The position numbers and the translations under genes were made by a program. Below, in pieces: positions 9,283-17,710 of a DNA stretch of 33,739 nucleotides (position 1 is its first letter; each line of letters starts with the position of its first letter). Where the stretch lies: the NCBI GenBank assembly GCA_017958265.1, contig JAGDDB010000168.1, positions 1-33,739 of the forward strand, read 5' to 3'. The notes below the pieces were generated by a model. That model ran no database searches, was not told where the DNA came from, and saw only the letters and a program-made list of their open reading frames with translations. The DNA comes from Oscillospiraceae bacterium (GTDB taxonomy: Bacteria; Bacillota; Clostridia; Oscillospirales; Oscillospiraceae).

Positions 9283-10138
9283 TGATACTGTTCTTCATCC
9301 TCGAAATCAACTGCGTCGTTTTGTGTTCTTCCTGCTCGGGGAGCAGTTCGTTTCTCAGTACAGTCTCAAAAGTATCTTCCGAAACTCTTCTGTTCAGCTT
9401 GCCGTTGATCGCAATGGAAACGGCTCCCGTTTCCTCCGAAACTATGACCGACACCGCGTCGGCGGCCTCGCTCATGCCTATGCCCGCCCTGTGCCTGGTC
9501 CCGAGCTCTTTGCTTATATTCGCGTTTGTCGACACCGGCAGCAGACATCCGGCAGCGGCGATCCTTCCGTCGCGTATTATCACCGCGCCGTCATGCAGCG
9601 GTGCGCCGTGGTAGAAAATGTTTTTCAGAAGCTCCGCGTTGGCGTCCGCGTTTATCAGCGTGCCCGTCTTTATGGGCTCGTCAAGGCTTATGGTCCTTTC
9701 AAACACTATGAGCGCGCCTGTGCGGCTTTTGGACATCTCGGTGCAGGCGCTGATGACCTGGCCTATGGTTATCTCCAGCTCCTTCGAGCGTTCCTGCCGC
9801 GTCAGCAGCTTTGTGAACTTGCTGCTGCCCACGCTTTCGAGCAGCTTTCTGACCTCCGGCTGAAACAGTATCAGCAGCGCGAGTATGCCCAGCTCAAAGG
9901 TCTTGCCCAGCAGGAAACTGACGACGGAAAGCTTCATAAGGCTCGACAGCCACAGCACCGCGATCAAAAGGATGATGCCCTTGAATACGCGTGATGAGCC
10001 TGTCCTCGAAATAAAGGTAAGGACCTCGTATATCAGGAACGCGATCACAGCCATGTCGATGACGTCGCTTATCCTTATGGTCCTTATACAGCTCCATACA
10101 AAGTCGAATATATTGCCGATTATCTCCAACGCGCTCAC
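9266..10138 (-). CDS. cdaA: Diadenylate cyclase CdaA
   Basis: Makes cyclic di-AMP from two ATP. The 290-residue protein has three N-terminal membrane segments (about 25-43, 52-68 and 72-92) and a DAC domain with DGA (183-185, within LHDGAVI) and RHR (215-217, within GTRHRAGIG), the residues used for nucleotide and metal binding. The start is GTG at 10136-10138 with GGAG six bases upstream; a TTG three codons later is a weaker alternative. It is the first gene after the strong promoter at 10191-10219, so it heads the long minus-strand operon that runs to fmt. Confidence 0.96.
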   Translation of the reverse strand: MSALEIIGNIFDFVWSCIRTIRISDVIDMAVIAFLIYEVLTFISRTGSSRVFKGIILLIAVLWLSSLMKLSVVSFLLGKTFELGILALLILFQPEVRKLLESVGSSKFTKLLTRQERSKELEITIGQVISACTEMSKSRTGALIVFERTISLDEPIKTGTLINADANAELLKNIFYHGAPLHDGAVIIRDGRIAAAGCLLPVSTNANISKELGTRHRAGIGMSEAADAVSVIVSEETGAVSIAINGKLNRRVSEDTFETVLRNELLPEQEEHKTTQLISRMKNSINEKVK

Positions 10139-10190
10139 CCCTTACTCCGGCGGTTTGCAAGGCCGCTATACGCCTATTATGCTAAATTAT

Positions 10191-10219
10191 ATTATATCTC
10201 ACCCGTGCCCGCTTGACAA
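10191..10219 (-). promoter_or_regulatory. SigA-type promoter for the cdaA operon
   Basis: On the minus strand TTGTCA (10214-10219) and TATAAT (10191-10196) are separated by exactly 17 bases, a near-consensus housekeeping promoter. It would give a leader of about 45 bases before the GTG of cdaA, containing a small GCGG/CCGC hairpin next to the ribosome binding site. Confidence 0.85.
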
Positions 10220-10236
10220 CATAAAATACTAAAATA

Positions 10237-11352
10237 TCACTCTATTTTTTTCAGCGCCCGAACGAGCCGCTCGACATCCTTTTTCGTGTTGAAGGCGCAA
10301 AAGCTTATTCTCACCGTGCCCTGCGCGTCAGTGCCCGCAGTGACGTGCGCCAGAGGGGCGCAGTGCAGCCCGGCTCTGACCGCTATGCCTTCCCGGGCAA
10401 GGAACGCGGCGGCACGCTCACTGTCCATATCCTTCACCGAAAACGAAAGCACGCCGCTCTGCAAAGACGGATCGTCGGACAGATACATCCTTATCCTTTC
10501 GTTGTCCCGCAGCGCCTCGGCCGTCTGTTTCAGCAGCTCCCGTTCGTGGCGCAGTATATTTGCGCTGCCCGTTTTTTTGACGAATTCCATGCCCGCCCTG
10601 AGTCCGGCGATCCCCGGCATGTTGTGGGTGCCCGCTTCCAGGCGGTCCGGCAGCCACTCGGGCATTTCGTCCAGGCGGGAATTGCTTCCGCTGCCGCCCT
10701 CGATTATCGGCTCGGCGCTCCCGCCGCACAGCAGCAGCCCCGTGCCCTGCGGCCCGTAAAGTCCCTTGTGGCCCGGCATGGCTATGAAAGACGCGCCGAG
10801 GGACGTCATATCCGTTTCAACCGTCCCCGCGGCCTGTGACGCGTCTATTATGAGCGGTATATCTCTCTCCCGGCACAGGCGGGCTATCTCTCCCACCGGC
10901 AGTATGAAGCCGAAAACGTTCGACACATGGTTTATCACCGCCGCTCTGACGCCGGGCCGGAGCAGCCTGTCGTAGGCCTCCAGGGCGGCCCCGGCGTCGA
11001 AAAGCGGAGAGGCGGCCGTCTGTATCCGCGCTCCCGCGGCTTTCAGGGGCCTCAGCACGGAATTGTGCTCATACCCCGATATGACCGCCGTGTCTCCGGG
11101 TCTTATATGGGTTTTAATGGCTATGTTCAGAGCGTGGGTCGCGTTGAAGCATATTACCACCTTCTCGGGACTGTCCACGCCGAAAAGCTCCGCCGCGCAG
11201 CGGCGGCACTCGTATGCCGCTTCCGCGGCGGCTTCCGCGGCCCGGTAAGCGCCGCGGCCGGGGCTGGCCATGGTCCGGACGGCCATGTTCACGGCACGGT
11301 ATACCTCATACGGCTTGATAAGGGTAGTGGCCGCGCTGTCGAGAAAAGTCAT
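10237..11352 (-). CDS. Class V aminotransferase (cysteine desulfurase-like)
   Basis: A PLP enzyme of the NifS/SufS/Csd fold, 371 residues. It begins MTFLDSAATT, typical for the group. It has the PLP-stacking region NATHALNIAI, the cofactor Asp in LIIDASQAAG, the Schiff-base Lys196 in MPGHKGLYGPQGTG, and a C-terminal RAGLHCAPLAH with Cys331 at the position of the SufS active-site Cys, so it could desulfurate cysteine or selenocysteine. Its ATG overlaps the stop of the DUF3343 gene as ATGA. I chose it over upstream in-frame codons because it gives the family N-terminus. Pairing with a Se/S-carrier-like protein suggests a sulfur or selenium transfer job; substrate unknown. Confidence 0.9.
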   Translation of the reverse strand: MTFLDSAATTLIKPYEVYRAVNMAVRTMASPGRGAYRAAEAAAEAAYECRRCAAELFGVDSPEKVVICFNATHALNIAIKTHIRPGDTAVISGYEHNSVLRPLKAAGARIQTAASPLFDAGAALEAYDRLLRPGVRAAVINHVSNVFGFILPVGEIARLCRERDIPLIIDASQAAGTVETDMTSLGASFIAMPGHKGLYGPQGTGLLLCGGSAEPIIEGGSGSNSRLDEMPEWLPDRLEAGTHNMPGIAGLRAGMEFVKKTGSANILRHERELLKQTAEALRDNERIRMYLSDDPSLQSGVLSFSVKDMDSERAAAFLAREGIAVRAGLHCAPLAHVTAGTDAQGTVRISFCAFNTKKDVERLVRALKKIE

Positions 11353-11567
11353 CCTTCCTCCTCCCTTATCTCCGCCGCGCCGAAGCCCGCCTCGGCAAGT
11401 ATTCTTTTCGCTCCGGCGAGACTGCCCTCCTTTATCCTCACCGAGTAAGAGCATCCGTTTTCTCCGCTGCTGCGCACAAGCGCCGCGGTCATGCCCGCGT
11501 TTTTCAGCGCGCGGGCCATGCGCTGCCCGTAGGTCAGCGAACGGGCTGCGATCAAATAGTATTTCAA
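11349..11567 (-). CDS. DUF3343 putative Se/S carrier-like protein
   Basis: A 72-residue protein resembling DUF3343: KYYLIAARSLTYGQRMARALKNAG at the N-terminus, then a single Cys39 in GENGCSYSVRI where the family has a conserved Cys-containing loop, and a final amphipathic helix. A carrier role for persulfide or selenide on Cys39 is a family-level suggestion, not shown. The start is TTG (11565-11567) with GGGAGGA seven bases upstream. It lies just after the lon terminator and is coupled by ATGA to the aminotransferase. I see no convincing separate promoter in the 88 bases upstream, so it may depend on read-through from lon. Confidence 0.8.
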   Translation of the reverse strand: MKYYLIAARSLTYGQRMARALKNAGMTAALVRSSGENGCSYSVRIKEGSLAGAKRILAEAGFGAAEIREEEG

Positions 11568-11593
11568 GAGGCTGTCCTCCCAACATCGATAAA

Positions 11594-11638
11594 TATCAAA
11601 AACACAAGACTGCCGAAAAGCTGTCTTGTGTTTTGATA
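11594..11638 (-). terminator. Terminator after lon
   Basis: Two arms (11594-11610 and 11623-11638) form a stem of about 16 pairs with one extra base, around a 12-base loop. On the minus strand the right side of the stem ends GTGTTTTTGATATTT, giving the T-rich release segment. It begins 18 bases after the lon stop. Because the stem is symmetrical in A/T content it could also stop plus-strand transcripts. Confidence 0.8.
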
Positions 11639-11655
11639 CATTCTATGCTCCCGCT

Positions 11656-14085
11656 TTACTGTTGTACCGCTGCGGGTCTGTCGGGCACAACGGGCGGCGA
11701 GGCCGGTATCGGGCCGAGCGCCTCCGTCTTTTCGGGTTTCCACGGTTCAACGCCCGTAAAGTCCAAAGCGAAGTGGAGAACACTGTCGATATTATCGGCC
11801 AGGATAAAGTTGAGGGCGTTTTTCACATCGGGATCTATTTCCTCAAGGTCGCTCTCATTGTCCTGCGGGATTATAACGTTTTTCATGCCGGCCCTCAGGG
11901 CAGCCCTGGTCTTTTCCTTCAGGCCGCCGATGGGCATTACCCTGCCTCTGAGGGTGATCTCTCCGGTCATTGCCGTATCGGGACGCACCGGCGCCCCTGT
12001 CAGAGCGGATATAACGGCGAGGGTCATCGTAATGCCTGCCGACGGTCCGTCCTTAGGCGTAGCGCCGTCGGGAAAATGGATATGGATATCCTTCGTCCTG
12101 TGGAAGTTCGGATCGATCCCGAGCATTTCGGAGCGGCTTCTGACATAGCTCAGCCCGGCCCTGGCGGATTCCTGCATAACGCTGCCGAGGTTGCCGGTAA
12201 GCTCCAGCTTGCCCATGCCGTCGACCACGTTTACCTCCACATCCAGCATCACGCCTCCCACGCTGGTCCAGGCAAGACCGTGCGCCAGACCGACCTCCGG
12301 CTTCGCCCATGCGCTGCTCTCGGGCTTATACTTTCTCGGTCCCAGCAGTTCTTCAAGCATCTGCGGCTTTACCGTGACCGTCTTTTTCTCTTCCTCGGCC
12401 ACCTTTACCGCAGCCTTGCGGCATATCGCGGCAAGCTCCCGCTCAAGTACGCGTACGCCCGACTCCCGCGTGTATGACGATATCAGTTCTCTTATCGCTC
12501 CGTCCGTCAGCTTGAGCTGGCGGGCCTTGAGCCCGTGCTTCTTTCTCTGTTTGGGCAGAAGATGCTCCTTGACGATATGGAGCTTTTCCTCATCGGTATA
12601 GCTGCTGAGCTCTATGACCTCCATACGGTCCAGAAGCGGCGCGGGTATCGTGGATGAATTGTTGGCCGTCGTAATGAAAAGCACGTTCGACAGATCGAAG
12701 GGCAGCTCGAGGTAATGATCGCGGAACGCGAAGTTCTGCTCCGAGTCCAAAGCCTCAAGCAGCGCGGCAGAAGGGTCGCCCCGGTAATCGCTGCCCAGCT
12801 TATCCACCTCGTCCAGCAGCATCAGCGGATTATTGCTGCCTGCCTGGGTGAGCGCGTTGATTATCCTGCCGGGCATGGCCCCGATATACGTCTTTCTGTG
12901 GCCGCGAATATCCGCCTCGTCGTGTATGCCGCCCAGGGAGATGCGCGCGAGCTTGCGGTTAAGCGCTCTGGCTACGCTCATGCCTATCGAGGTCTTGCCC
13001 GTTCCCGGCGGTCCCACCAGGCATATTATGGGGCTTTTCAGATCCGGAGCTATCTGCCTTACGGCGACGAACTCCAATATCCTTTCCTTGACCTTCTGAA
13101 GACCGTAGTGGTCCTCGTCAAGTATCCTGCGCGTTTCCTCCACGCTTACCCGCTCCTCGGTGCTCTTGTTCCAGGGCACCGCGAGGCAGGTATCGAGGTA
13201 ATTCCGTATTACGGAAGCCTCCGCGGAGCCGAAGCCCTGTTTGGAAAGGCGCGAAAGCTCTTTCATAAGCTTTTCGGTGACCTCCGCCGGAGCTCCGAGC
13301 TCCTCTATTTTCTTTTTATACTCTTCTTCCTCGCCCGCGGCCTCGTTTTCCTCGCCCATGCCGAGCTCGTACTGTATGGTCTTCATCTGCTCGCGCAGGA
13401 TGCTCTCCCGCTGATTTGCCATGAGGCGCTCGTGCGTTTTCTGCCTCAGCTCGCCCTCCACTTCGAGGACTTCGTTTTCATGGGCAACTATCTCGTTGAC
13501 CAGCTCAAGCCTGGCCACGGGATCCAGCTGCTCGAGCACGCGCTGCTTATCCTCATGGGCGATATGCATGTTCTGAGCAAGATAATCGGCTATATATCCC
13601 GGGTCCGTCGACGCGGCCACGGCGGTCATCATGTCCGCCGCGTGATTCGGTATTAGCTGATTGAAGCGGGCGACCAGCTGCTTGGTCTGCCTAAGCAGAG
13701 CCTCGCACTCCTCCGCGGCTCCGGGCGGATAACTGTCCGTCAGCGGCTCCACGTCGGCTTTGTAAAAGGGTCTTACAGCCGCCAAACTTATCATTTTCGC
13801 GCGCCTTAATCCTTCCACGAGCACGCGCACTCCGCCGCCGGGCATCCTGAGGATCTGCCTGATGTTGGCTATGGTACCTACGGAATACAGTTCATCTTCC
13901 GTCGGCTCCTCCGCGCCCATGTCCCGCTGGGCGAGGAGGAAAATGCGCCTGTCACCGTTCATGGCGTCGTTAAGAGCCGCCACGGATTTCGGCCGTTCGA
14001 TATCAAAATTCAGTATCATGCTCGGGAACGCCGAAAGTCCCCTGAGGGCGATCATCGGTATTCTTTCGTTTTCGTGCTCGATCAC
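11656..14085 (-). CDS. lon: ATP-dependent protease Lon
   Basis: Lon is a soluble AAA+ serine protease that degrades damaged and regulatory proteins. I use the GTG at 14083-14085, preceded by AAAGGAG, which gives 809 residues and the normal start (IPMIALRGLSAFP). The frame is open 19 codons further upstream, but those lack a site. Seen in order: the N-terminal substrate domain, a coiled segment around 205-270, Walker A GPPGTGKT (about 358-365), Walker B LLDEVDKLG, and the protease domain with Ser682 in PKDGPSAG and Lys723 in GGLKEK, the catalytic dyad. The tail after about residue 780 is Pro-rich. It ends the tig-clpP-clpX-lon run. Confidence 0.96.
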   Translation of the reverse strand: MIEHENERIPMIALRGLSAFPSMILNFDIERPKSVAALNDAMNGDRRIFLLAQRDMGAEEPTEDELYSVGTIANIRQILRMPGGGVRVLVEGLRRAKMISLAAVRPFYKADVEPLTDSYPPGAAEECEALLRQTKQLVARFNQLIPNHAADMMTAVAASTDPGYIADYLAQNMHIAHEDKQRVLEQLDPVARLELVNEIVAHENEVLEVEGELRQKTHERLMANQRESILREQMKTIQYELGMGEENEAAGEEEEYKKKIEELGAPAEVTEKLMKELSRLSKQGFGSAEASVIRNYLDTCLAVPWNKSTEERVSVEETRRILDEDHYGLQKVKERILEFVAVRQIAPDLKSPIICLVGPPGTGKTSIGMSVARALNRKLARISLGGIHDEADIRGHRKTYIGAMPGRIINALTQAGSNNPLMLLDEVDKLGSDYRGDPSAALLEALDSEQNFAFRDHYLELPFDLSNVLFITTANNSSTIPAPLLDRMEVIELSSYTDEEKLHIVKEHLLPKQRKKHGLKARQLKLTDGAIRELISSYTRESGVRVLERELAAICRKAAVKVAEEEKKTVTVKPQMLEELLGPRKYKPESSAWAKPEVGLAHGLAWTSVGGVMLDVEVNVVDGMGKLELTGNLGSVMQESARAGLSYVRSRSEMLGIDPNFHRTKDIHIHFPDGATPKDGPSAGITMTLAVISALTGAPVRPDTAMTGEITLRGRVMPIGGLKEKTRAALRAGMKNVIIPQDNESDLEEIDPDVKNALNFILADNIDSVLHFALDFTGVEPWKPEKTEALGPIPASPPVVPDRPAAVQQ

Positions 14086-14112
14086 CGCGTTTTCTCTCCT
14101 TTCCCATTCTCT

Positions 14113-14169
14113 CTTTGTCCGCGCAGCGCGGGCAAAGCGCAAAACAGACGCGCGGCAGCCTTATGCCGC
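14113..14169 (-). other. Two hairpins between the 45-codon ORF and lon
   Basis: Immediately after the small ORF's stop is a perfect 6-bp stem (GCGGCA/TGCCGC, 14152-14169), then a second stem with 11-base arms, one mismatch and a 3-base loop (14113-14137), ending about 15 bases before the lon ribosome binding site. Neither has a T-run, so they are more likely RNA-processing or stability structures than terminators. Confidence 0.45.
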
Positions 14170-14307
14170 TCAAGCCATGTCGGAGCGGATCATCGTCAGG
14201 TCGGCGAAGGCGCCGCCGGGAATGCTCTGCGCATTCTCGGGGCGTGCGCCCGGCGCAGGCGGCAAAATGCCCGCCGATACGGGGTTCGGATCGCCGTATC
14301 CCGGCAT
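14170..14307 (-). CDS. Possible 45-residue Pro/Gly-rich small protein
   Basis: Between clpX and lon, in the same direction, an ATG at 14305-14307 opens 45 codons ending in TGA. AGGGGG lies five bases before the ATG, a usable ribosome binding site, and codon choice is as GC-rich in third positions as the neighbours. The peptide starts MPGYGDPNPVSAGILPPAPG and ends with DLTMIRSDMA. It has no membrane segment or signal peptide and looks disordered. I recognise no family. Its place in the Clp/Lon operon suggests either a proteolysis-related small protein or a leader peptide affecting lon; it could also be chance. Confidence 0.45.
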   Translation of the reverse strand: MPGYGDPNPVSAGILPPAPGARPENAQSIPGGAFADLTMIRSDMA

Positions 14308-14331
14308 GAGAGCCCCCTGCGTTATCGCTTT

Positions 14332-15654
14332 TCAGACCGCCCGGCCTATTTCGGCCTCCGGCTCGTTCGCTCCGGCCTCCGGCTCGTTCAATTCGGCCTC
14401 CGGCTCGGCTCTGACGATAATGGGCTCCGCGCCGTTTCTGACACAGTCGCCGTTAATTGTCACCGATATGATGTTCTTTTCCGAGGGTATGGAGTACATT
14501 ATATCGGTCATCAGTTTTTCCATCACGCTTCTGAGGCCTCTTGCGCCTATATCCATCTCAATGGTCACGTCGGCTATGGCCTCAAGCGCGTCGTCGGTAA
14601 TGATAAGCTCCGCGCCGTCATATTTCAGCAAAGTCTTATACTGCTTTACCAATGAGTTTTTCGGCTCGGTCAGTATCCGTATAAGATCGCTTCTTTCCAA
14701 AGAATGCAGCGGCGTCAGCACGGGCAGCCTGCCGACCAGCTCGGGTATAAGGCCGTATTTCAGTATGTCGTGAGAACGCACGTTCTGCAGTATCTCGCCT
14801 AAGTTTTTTTCTTCCTTCTTCTTTATCTCCGCCCCGAAGCCTATGGCCTTTTTGTCCATGCGGCTTTCGATTATCTGCTCTATTCCCGCAAAGGCTCCGC
14901 CGCAGATGAAAAGGATATTGGTGGTGTCCACCTGTATGAACTCCTGATGCGGATGCTTCCTGCCTCCCTGCGGCGGCACGTTGGCAACGGTGCCTTCAAG
15001 TATCTTCAGCAAAGCCTGCTGTACGCCCTCGCCGCTGACGTCCCTTGTTATGGACATGTTTTCGCTCTTGCGGGATATCTTGTCGATCTCGTCGATATAT
15101 ATTATGCCCCTTTCCGCAAGCTCCACGTCATAATCCGCGTCCTGCAGCAGGCGAAGCAGGATATTTTCCACGTCGTCGCCCACATAGCCGGCCTCCGTAA
15201 GCGTCGTGGCGTCGGCTATGGCAAAGGGCACCTTGAGCAGCTTTGCCAGAGTCTGAGCAAACAGCGTTTTCCCGCTGCCCGTGGGGCCGATGAGAAGGAT
15301 ATTGCTTTTCTGCAGTTCCACATCGTCGGCGGAAGAGGCGTTCTTGATGCGCTTATAGTGGTTATAGACCGCCACCGACAGCGCGATTTTCGCTTCCTCC
15401 TGTCCGATGATGTACTGGTCAAGATACTCTTTTATCTCATGGGGTTTGGGAAGCTCTTTTATCTCTCTTTCAAGCGCGGCGACGCCGGGGGCTTTGGCGG
15501 CGACGGTGATATCGTCCTCCATCAGTCCCACGCAGAGGCTGACGCACTCATCGCAGATAAAGGCTCCTTTTCCTGCGATGATGCGCTTGACCTCATCCTG
15601 CGATTTTCCGCAGAAGGAGCATCTTACGGGCTTCCTCTCGTCAATTTTGGGCAT
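14332..15654 (-). CDS. clpX: ClpX, ATP-dependent unfoldase of ClpXP
   Basis: ClpX unfolds tagged proteins and feeds them to ClpP. The 440-residue protein has the N-terminal zinc finger (Cys 12, 15, 34, 37), Walker A GPTGSGKT, Walker B in [13 protein letters not shown], the ClpP-contact loop region ([11 protein letters not shown]), sensor regions and the C-terminal helical domain. It is longer than the usual 410-425 because of an acidic C-terminal tail made of near-identical EPEA-containing heptads (see repeat). The ATG follows AGGAAG. It starts 11 bases after clpP and leads into the small ORF and lon. Confidence 0.96.
   Translation of the reverse strand: MPKIDERKPVRCSFCGKSQDEVKRIIAGKGAFICDECVSLCVGLMEDDITVAAKAPGVAALEREIKELPKPHEIKEYLDQYIIGQEEAKIALSVAVYNHYKRIKNASSADDVELQKSNILLIGPTGSGKTLFAQTLAKLLKVPFAIADATTLTEAGYVGDDVENILLRLLQDADYDVELAERGIIYIDEIDKISRKSENMSITRDVSGEGVQQALLKILEGTVANVPPQGGRKHPHQEFIQVDTTNILFICGGAFAGIEQIIESRMDKKAIGFGAEIKKKEEKNLGEILQNVRSHDILKYGLIPELVGRLPVLTPLHSLERSDLIRILTEPKNSLVKQYKTLLKYDGAELIITDDALEAIADVTIEMDIGARGLRSVMEKLMTDIMYSIPSEKNIISVTINGDCVRNGAEPIIVRAEPEAELNEPEAGANEPEAEIGRAV
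14352..14414. repeat. Three tandem 21-bp units in the clpX 3' end
   Basis: Units start at 14352, 14373 and 14394. Each begins CGGCCTCCGGCTCG (14 identical bases) followed by seven variable bases. Read on the minus strand they encode successive seven-residue units with EPEA as the constant core ([21 protein letters not shown]). The period keeps the frame, so unit number can change without breaking clpX. Confidence 0.9.
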
Positions 15655-15665
15655 CGCGTTTCTTC

Positions 15666-16247
15666 CTATCTCTTATAGATGACCTTGTCTATCAGGCCAT
15701 ACTCCTTGGCCTGCTCCGAGCTCATCCAATTATTGCGCTCACAGTCCTCCAAAACGGTCTCATAGCTCTTTCCGGTATTCTGAGCAAGTATTTCGGTGAG
15801 CGTCTTTTTGATCTTCGCCATATGTCTTGCGGTTATCTGGATATCGGTCTCCTGGCCCTCGGCGCTGCCCAGCACCTGGTGGATCATTATTTCGGAATTG
15901 GGCAGGGCGATCCTTTTTCCCTTGGCGCCGGCGGACAGCAGAAACGCGCCCATGCTTGCCGCCATGCCTATGCAGATGGTCGAAACGTCGGCCTTGATAT
16001 ACTGCATGGTGTCGTAGATCGCCAGTCCGTCCGTCACGGAGCCCCCGGGGCTGTTTATATAGAACTGTATGTCCTTATCCGGGTCCTGGGCCTCCAGATA
16101 CAGCAGTTCCGCCACTATGATGCTCGCGCTGGCACTGTCGACCTCGCCGTTGAGGAACACGATCCTGTCGTTGAGCAGGCGCGAATAAATATCATACGAG
16201 CGCTCGCCTCTCGACGTCTGCTCCACTACATACGGTACCAAACTCAT
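15666..16247 (-). CDS. clpP: ClpP protease subunit, Asn at the catalytic Asp position
   Basis: ClpP forms the two-ring serine protease chamber used by ClpX or ClpC. The 193-residue product has the catalytic Ser98 in GMAASMGAF and His123 in MIHQVLG, plus the family block [20 protein letters not shown]. The third triad residue normally sits in a (D/E)RD motif; here the matching segment reads ERNNWMS, placing Asn at 172 (codon AAT). Length is normal and no pro-peptide is evident. A strong AAAGGAGGAG precedes the ATG, 63 bases after tig. The substitution is the same as the one reported in Listeria ClpP1. Confidence 0.95.
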   Translation of the reverse strand: MSLVPYVVEQTSRGERSYDIYSRLLNDRIVFLNGEVDSASASIIVAELLYLEAQDPDKDIQFYINSPGGSVTDGLAIYDTMQYIKADVSTICIGMAASMGAFLLSAGAKGKRIALPNSEIMIHQVLGSAEGQETDIQITARHMAKIKKTLTEILAQNTGKSYETVLEDCERNNWMSSEQAKEYGLIDKVIYKR

Positions 16248-16310
16248 TGTCTCTCCTCCTTTGAGAAATCATAACCTCCGGAAAAACGTTTTATTCCTTA
16301 CGGGACAAAA

Positions 16311-17648
16311 TCACTCTTCTTTCCCGTCTTTGTCTTCCTTTTCCTCTTTTTTCTCTTCCTGAGGAGGCTCGGGCAGAGCGACGGCATTGTCTGTAACGAA
16401 CTCCGCCGCCTTGGTGTAAAGCAGGTTGTCGGAGAGCATTTCGTCGCTGTAGAACTTCTTTATGGTATCGGCGTCCATGCCGTACTGCTCCGCCATCTTG
16501 GCGTATTCCTTTTCCTTGTCCTCGTCGGTCACTTCTATGTTCTCCAGCTCGGCGATCTTATACAGGGCAAGCTCTCTCATAAGCTGCTTTTCGGCATTTT
16601 CGCGCTGTTTGTTTTTGAAATCGTCAACGGTCATATCCATCCACTGCAGATACTGCTCGATGGCTATGCCCTGATTTTGGATGCGGGAAGCCACGTCCTG
16701 GATCATCGCGTCGGCGCGCTCGTCTATCATGGCCTCGTTCACATCGGCCTTCATATCGGCTACGATCTGCTCAAGCAGCAGTCCGAGGAACTCGTCGCGG
16801 TTTTTGTCGTCGCGGCTCTTGAGCAGCTTTTCCTCGATGCTCTTGCGGTATTCTTCTATCGTATCGAATTCGCTGACATCCTTGGCAAACTCATCGTCGG
16901 CCTCGGGCAGCTTCTTTTCTCTTACCTCATGGATCTTGCATTTGAACACGGCCGGTTTTCCCGCAAGATGCTCGGCGTTGTAGTTTTCGGGGAAGGTCAC
17001 GTTGACCTCGGTCTCTTCTCCAGCGGATGTTCCGGTAAGCTGGAGCTCAAAGCCGGGAATGAAGCTGTTGGAGCCGAGCTCAAGGCTGTAGTTCTCTCCC
17101 TTTCCGCCGTCAAAAGGCACTCCGTCTATAAAGCCCTCGTAATCGAGCAGAACGGTATCGCCCATCTTCGCGGGCCTGTCCACCGCGGAGACGGTGGCGT
17201 TGCGCTCTCTGAGCCTGTCTATCTCGGCTTCCACCTCGGCGGGCTCGACCTTCGAGCTCTTGCGGACGGCTTCGAGGCCCTTGTACTTCCCGAGCTCGAC
17301 CTCGGGATACAGAACGGCGTTTATCATCAGCGTGAGGGACTTGTCGTCCTCCACCTTCGCATCCTCTATCGTGGGCTGGGCGACGGTCTTGAGCTGCTTG
17401 TCCTCCACGGCGAAATAATACGCCTCCGGAGCGAGCTCGTTGATGGCGTCTTCATAGAACACGCCTTCTCCGTACATTCTTTCAACTATTTTACGCGGCG
17501 CCTTGCCCTTTCTGAAGCCGGGTATCTGGATGCTGCCCTTGGCCTTGTTGTATGCCTTTGTCAGGGCCTTTTCAAATTCCTCGGGGGTTACGGAAACGGT
17601 GAGCAGGGCCGCACTTTTCTCTCTTTTTTCTACGTTTTTTACTTCCAT
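16311..17648 (-). CDS. tig: Trigger factor chaperone
   Basis: Trigger factor binds the ribosome exit site and shields nascent chains. The 445-residue protein has the N-terminal ribosome-binding domain with its signature (about 42-52, PGFRKGKAPRKIVE), a peptidyl-prolyl isomerase domain (GDTVLLDYEGFIDGVPFDGG; NSFIPGFE, about 160-245), the long helical C-terminal arms, and a Lys/Glu-rich tail (EEKKEEKEDKDGKEE). The ATG follows GGGAGGACAGGCAAGAAA. It is the first gene behind the promoter at 17711-17739 and heads tig-clpP-clpX-lon, a common bacterial order. Confidence 0.96.
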   Translation of the reverse strand: MEVKNVEKREKSAALLTVSVTPEEFEKALTKAYNKAKGSIQIPGFRKGKAPRKIVERMYGEGVFYEDAINELAPEAYYFAVEDKQLKTVAQPTIEDAKVEDDKSLTLMINAVLYPEVELGKYKGLEAVRKSSKVEPAEVEAEIDRLRERNATVSAVDRPAKMGDTVLLDYEGFIDGVPFDGGKGENYSLELGSNSFIPGFELQLTGTSAGEETEVNVTFPENYNAEHLAGKPAVFKCKIHEVREKKLPEADDEFAKDVSEFDTIEEYRKSIEEKLLKSRDDKNRDEFLGLLLEQIVADMKADVNEAMIDERADAMIQDVASRIQNQGIAIEQYLQWMDMTVDDFKNKQRENAEKQLMRELALYKIAELENIEVTDEDKEKEYAKMAEQYGMDADTIKKFYSDEMLSDNLLYTKAAEFVTDNAVALPEPPQEEKKEEKEDKDGKEE

Positions 17649-17710
17649 TTTCTTGCCTGTCCTCCCAGTGTCATTCGGCGCAGTCCCGCGCCGTCTAAAC
17701 GTGTTACGGT

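Noticed and set aside
8029-10138. A cdaA-cdaR-glmM operon
   Set aside because: No phosphoglucosamine mutase gene is present downstream of cdaR; the next gene is RseC-like.
10213-10218. TTGACA on the plus strand as a plus-strand promoter
   Set aside because: No matching -10 at proper spacing and no plus-strand gene follows; the same bases are the -35 of the cdaA promoter on the other strand.
14352-14414. CRISPR or REP array
   Set aside because: Only three units with a 21-base period and no spacers; fully coding within clpX.
16248-16310. A separate clpP promoter or terminator after tig
   Set aside because: The 63 bases hold a ribosome binding site and an imperfect AAAACGTTTT dyad, but no convincing -35/-10 pair or stem with T-run.
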